In this document: one piece after another, positions 15,621-17,026 of the stretch
Layout of the letters: each line of letters begins with the position of its first letter
Position numbering within the stretch: the first letter of the stretch is position 1
Origin: JBAPRR01 sp049281195
GTDB lineage: Bacteria; Actinomycetota; Acidimicrobiia; Acidimicrobiales; CAVXTF01
Direction of reading: 5' to 3'
Assembly: GCA_049281195.1 (NCBI GenBank)
Contig: JBAPRR010000016.1
Location: 1 to 17,026, forward strand
DNA length: 17,026 nucleotides
Translations under genes and position numbers: made by a program
The notes under the pieces: model-generated
What the model saw: only the letters and a program-made list of their open reading frames with translations
What the model was told of the DNA's origin: nothing
Database searches by the model: none

Positions 15621-16065
15621 GGTTGGTCACCTCCATTGACGTGCGGAGCTTCTGCATGCCGCGTTCGAGGTGGGTCTGCACGGTGGTGAGCCGAGTCCCG
15701 GTCAGCTCCGCAACCTCTTGCAGGGTCCACGCGAAGCCGTAGACGAGGATCACCGCGACGCGCTGACGTTCTGAAAGCTTTTCCAAAGCCGGTGCGAGCC
15801 CCGGTTCGAACCAGGGCTCGGGTGCTTCTGGGAGGGGATAGAGCTTCGGTTCGCGTCGCTTGCGGCTCCGGGTCTGCCCGACCCGGTAGAGGTAGGCGAC
15901 TTTGTTTTCGATCGTCGGCAACTGCTGACGATGCTCCCAGGCCCATCCCAGAGCTTCAGCCGTCGCCTCACGTCCTCGCTCGAACCCGTACGTGGCGACC
16001 AGAGCTCGGCGAAGTCGTGGTTCCACCTGGGCCACCAACTCTTCGAACTCTCCGACTTCGTCCAT
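15613..16065 (-). CDS. ECF-type RNA polymerase sigma factor
   Basis: 150 residues. The sigma-2 region spans about 5-65 (FEELVAQVEPRLRRALVATYG, AEALGWAWEHRQQL, NKVAYLYRVGQTRSRKRR). A short linker leads to sigma-4 at about 92-145 (LEKLSERQRVAVILVYGFAW, TLQEVAELTGTRLTTVQTHLERGMQKLR) with a clear helix-turn-helix for the -35 element. The protein lacks sigma-1 and sigma-3, as expected for the extracytoplasmic-function class. It heads a four-gene unit and overlaps the SecD-like gene by eight bases. A good ribosome site, GAGGGG, lies seven bases before ATG 16065, within one arm of an inverted repeat. The ECF group cannot be decided by eye. Confidence 0.85.
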   Translation of the reverse strand: MDEVGEFEELVAQVEPRLRRALVATYGFERGREATAEALGWAWEHRQQLPTIENKVAYLYRVGQTRSRKRREPKLYPLPEAPEPWFEPGLAPALEKLSERQRVAVILVYGFAWTLQEVAELTGTRLTTVQTHLERGMQKLRTSMEVTNHA

Positions 16066-16070
16066 ACGGG

Positions 16071-16120
16071 GACCCCTCGGTCGCTTCCTTCTATCGGACG
16101 TTGACCTGCAGAGAGGGGTC
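16071..16120 (-). promoter_or_regulatory. Inverted repeat in the sigma-factor leader that covers its ribosome site
   Basis: GACCCCTC (minus-strand sense, 16120-16113) pairs perfectly over 8 bp with GAGGGGTC (16078-16071). The second arm contains the Shine-Dalgarno GAGGGG of the sigma gene. An inner GGTC/GACC pair adjoins the 3' arm. The transcript could fold and hide the ribosome site; on DNA it could instead be an operator. Confidence 0.4.
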
Positions 16121-16129
16121 TTTTACGAC
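16101..16129 (+). promoter_or_regulatory. Possible sigma-A promoter of the relaxase gene
   Basis: TTGACC (16101-16106), a 17-base spacer and TACGAC (16124-16129) read toward the relaxase start at 16223. The -35 is good; the -10 lacks the final T. It overlaps the inverted repeat of the divergent sigma gene. Confidence 0.35.
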
Positions 16130-16154
16130 ACGGGATCAAAAGAAACCTGGAAAA

Positions 16155-16174
16155 ACATGAAATCACATGAAATG
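16155..16174 (+). repeat. Direct repeat ACATGAAAT x2, period 10
   Basis: ACATGAAATC (16155-16164) is followed by ACATGAAATG (16165-16174), about one helical turn apart, in an A-rich patch between the possible promoter and the relaxase start. It could be a regulator site. Confidence 0.45.
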
Positions 16175-16222
16175 ATCCAGCACGTTACAGGAACTCGAGG
16201 GGGGAGGCTCGAGGAGGAAGAA

Positions 16223-16477
16223 GTGCTTCGGATCGCAAAGCTCGGGCTGGGTGGCGAGCGCTATTACATGCAGGCCGTCGGCATGGAGCCGGCAGGAGAG
16301 TGGATCGGAAGCGCCCATGGTCCGGACGGGAGCACCCTGGAGGGCGAGGTCGAAGGTCCGGACCTGGCAGCCCTGTTGGCGGGCCAGGAACCCTCTACTG
16401 GCCACGTGCTCGGCGGGAGGCGAGATCTAGTGACGGTGGCAGCCTTCGATCTGACCTTCGCGGCCGCAAAGGTAAGC
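16223..16477 (+). pseudogene. N-terminal fragment of a MobF/TrwC-type conjugative relaxase, broken at about codon 83
   Basis: The GTG at 16223 follows the strong ribosome site GAGGAGG by five bases. The product begins VLRIAKLGLGGERYYMQAVG with the adjacent active-site tyrosines 14-15, continues WIGSAHGPDG, LEGEVEGPDLAALLAGQEP and reaches FDLTFAAAK, matching TrwC-family relaxases in order and spacing (compare the family's LDLTFSAPKSVS). At that point homology stops: the His triad and helicase domain are absent. The frame stays open to 16657, but that tail is the recombinase gene read out of frame. Intact relaxases nick DNA at oriT for conjugation and usually exceed 800 residues. The sharp break beside a recombinase start suggests insertion into the gene rather than decay. 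Confidence 0.78.
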
Positions 16478-16491
16478 TACACCCGTACCTC
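16468..16491 (+). other. Probable element-host junction (attachment-site arm)
   Basis: Relaxase homology ends at the AAG codon 16469-16471 and the recombinase ATG is at 16492. An integrase gene abutting the end of an interrupted gene is the usual arrangement at attL or attR of serine-integrase elements. The core dinucleotide cannot be fixed without the other end. Confidence 0.4.
16473..16478 (+). promoter_or_regulatory. Possible -10 box TAAGCT of the recombinase gene
   Basis: TAAGCT lies 13 bases before ATG 16492, which would give a leader of only about 6-7 bases. No ribosome site is seen. It sits at the junction itself, so expression may depend on what is joined to the left. Confidence 0.3.
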
Positions 16492-17026
16492 ATGTCCAAA
16501 GCTGCCATCTACGCACGAGTGTCGGTCGATCGAGACCAGGACAAGGCCACGATCGAACGCCAAGAAGCCGACTGCCGGGCGCTCGCTGAAGCCAAGGGCT
16601 TCGATGAGTTCGAGCCCTTCATCGACCGGAACCTGTCGGCCTTTAAGCGAGGTGTGATTAGGCCCGCTTACGAAGATATGAAGGCTCGTGTTGCTGAAGG
16701 TGAGTTCAAGGCAGTGTTTGCCTACCGGCTGGACCGACTGAGCCGGTCGCTTGCCGAAGCTCTGAAGCTCATCGATCATCTAGACAAACACGGTACTGGC
16801 CTGGTGATGGTGAACGGAGACGTTGACACAACCACCAGCACTGGTCGGGCGTTCTTTCAGATGAGCGCAGTCTTTGCAGAGTTCGAGGCTGGATCGACTC
16901 GTGACCGACTGAAGAGCTACAACAAGGACGCTGCCGCCAAGGGCCAGATGAAGACTGGCGGCAGGCGTTGCTACGGATACGAGTACAACGGCACGGTCAA
17001 GCCGGAAGAGGTCGCTTACATCCGTA
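16492..17026 (+). CDS. Large serine recombinase (integrase), 3' end outside the window
   Basis: 178 codons are visible. The resolvase catalytic domain begins MSKAAIYARVSVDRDQ with nucleophile Ser11 next to Arg9, continues with FAYRLDRLSRS (active-site Arg79 and Arg82), GRAFFQMSAVFAEFEAGSTRDRL with the long helix E, and then GGRRCYGYEYNG, the start of the recombinase (zinc-ribbon side) domain that marks large serine integrases. Such enzymes integrate phages, plasmids or transposable islands at attB without host factors. The codons look less GC-rich at third positions than neighbouring genes, which fits recent transfer. The ATG lies about 20 bases from the break in the relaxase gene. The missing end prevents a subfamily call. 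Confidence 0.9.
   Translation, partial: MSKAAIYARVSVDRDQDKATIERQEADCRALAEAKGFDEFEPFIDRNLSAFKRGVIRPAYEDMKARVAEGEFKAVFAYRLDRLSRSLAEALKLIDHLDKHGTGLVMVNGDVDTTTSTGRAFFQMSAVFAEFEAGSTRDRLKSYNKDAAAKGQMKTGGRRCYGYEYNGTVKPEEVAYIR

Noticed and set aside
16478..16657. Continuation of the relaxase frame as a chimeric 144-residue protein
   Set aside because: The last ~60 residues are the recombinase gene read in another frame, with Arg/Ser/Pro composition and no conservation expected.
1..17026. tRNA genes, CRISPR array, defence or toxin-antitoxin loci
   Set aside because: No cloverleaf with a CCA-side acceptor, no regularly spaced repeats and no recognisable defence-family motifs were seen on either strand.

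Overview
The window looks like a chromosome segment from a high-GC actinobacterium. A pafB-pafC pair (WYL-domain regulators) points to Actinomycetota, and the gene mix together with leaderless GTG/ATG starts would suit a poorly studied lineage such as Acidimicrobiia; that placement is inference. About 16 genes are packed closely with short gaps and 4-8 nt start/stop overlaps. I saw no tRNA, rRNA or CRISPR array.

Layout. 1-837: a type IV pilin-like gene whose frame is open to the left edge. 907-2439 (-): a carboxyltransferase subunit of an acyl-CoA carboxylase. 2488-5428 (+): a tight three-gene unit of zinc-type dehydrogenase, LPG-synthase-like membrane protein and lipoprotein, with GTGA start/stop overlaps. 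5407-6432 (-): a CtaG-like cytochrome oxidase assembly protein. 6459-8418 (+): pafB and pafC, joined by a 14-bp tandem duplication that creates a four-codon minicistron. 8419-8818: a stretch of visibly lower GC with one doubtful Cys-containing ORF. 8819-9415 (-): a four-TM protein. 9538-10002 (+): a SnoaL/NTF2-like protein. 10029-10859 (-): a TPR protein. 10982-12678 (+): nitronate monooxygenase-like and GNAT genes overlapping by ATGA. 12693-16065 (-): a four-gene unit transcribed as ECF sigma factor, membrane protein with a SecD-type (SecDF P1) exterior, HAD phosphatase, then beta-lactamase-fold hydrolase. 16223-17026 (+): the first ~83 codons of a MobF/TrwC relaxase, broken off, followed within 20 bp by a large serine recombinase that runs off the window.

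Three things stand out. First, an ECF sigma factor is translationally overlapped with a one-TM protein whose outer part looks like the first extracytoplasmic domain of SecD; it sits where an anti-sigma factor normally sits, suggesting an undescribed sensor/anti-sigma architecture. Second, the right edge looks like the end of an integrated element whose serine recombinase gene begins directly at the break in a relaxase gene. Third, five genes start 6-7 nt downstream of a TANNNT hexamer, three of them TAGGCT, which is the signature of leaderless transcripts and fixes several start codons.
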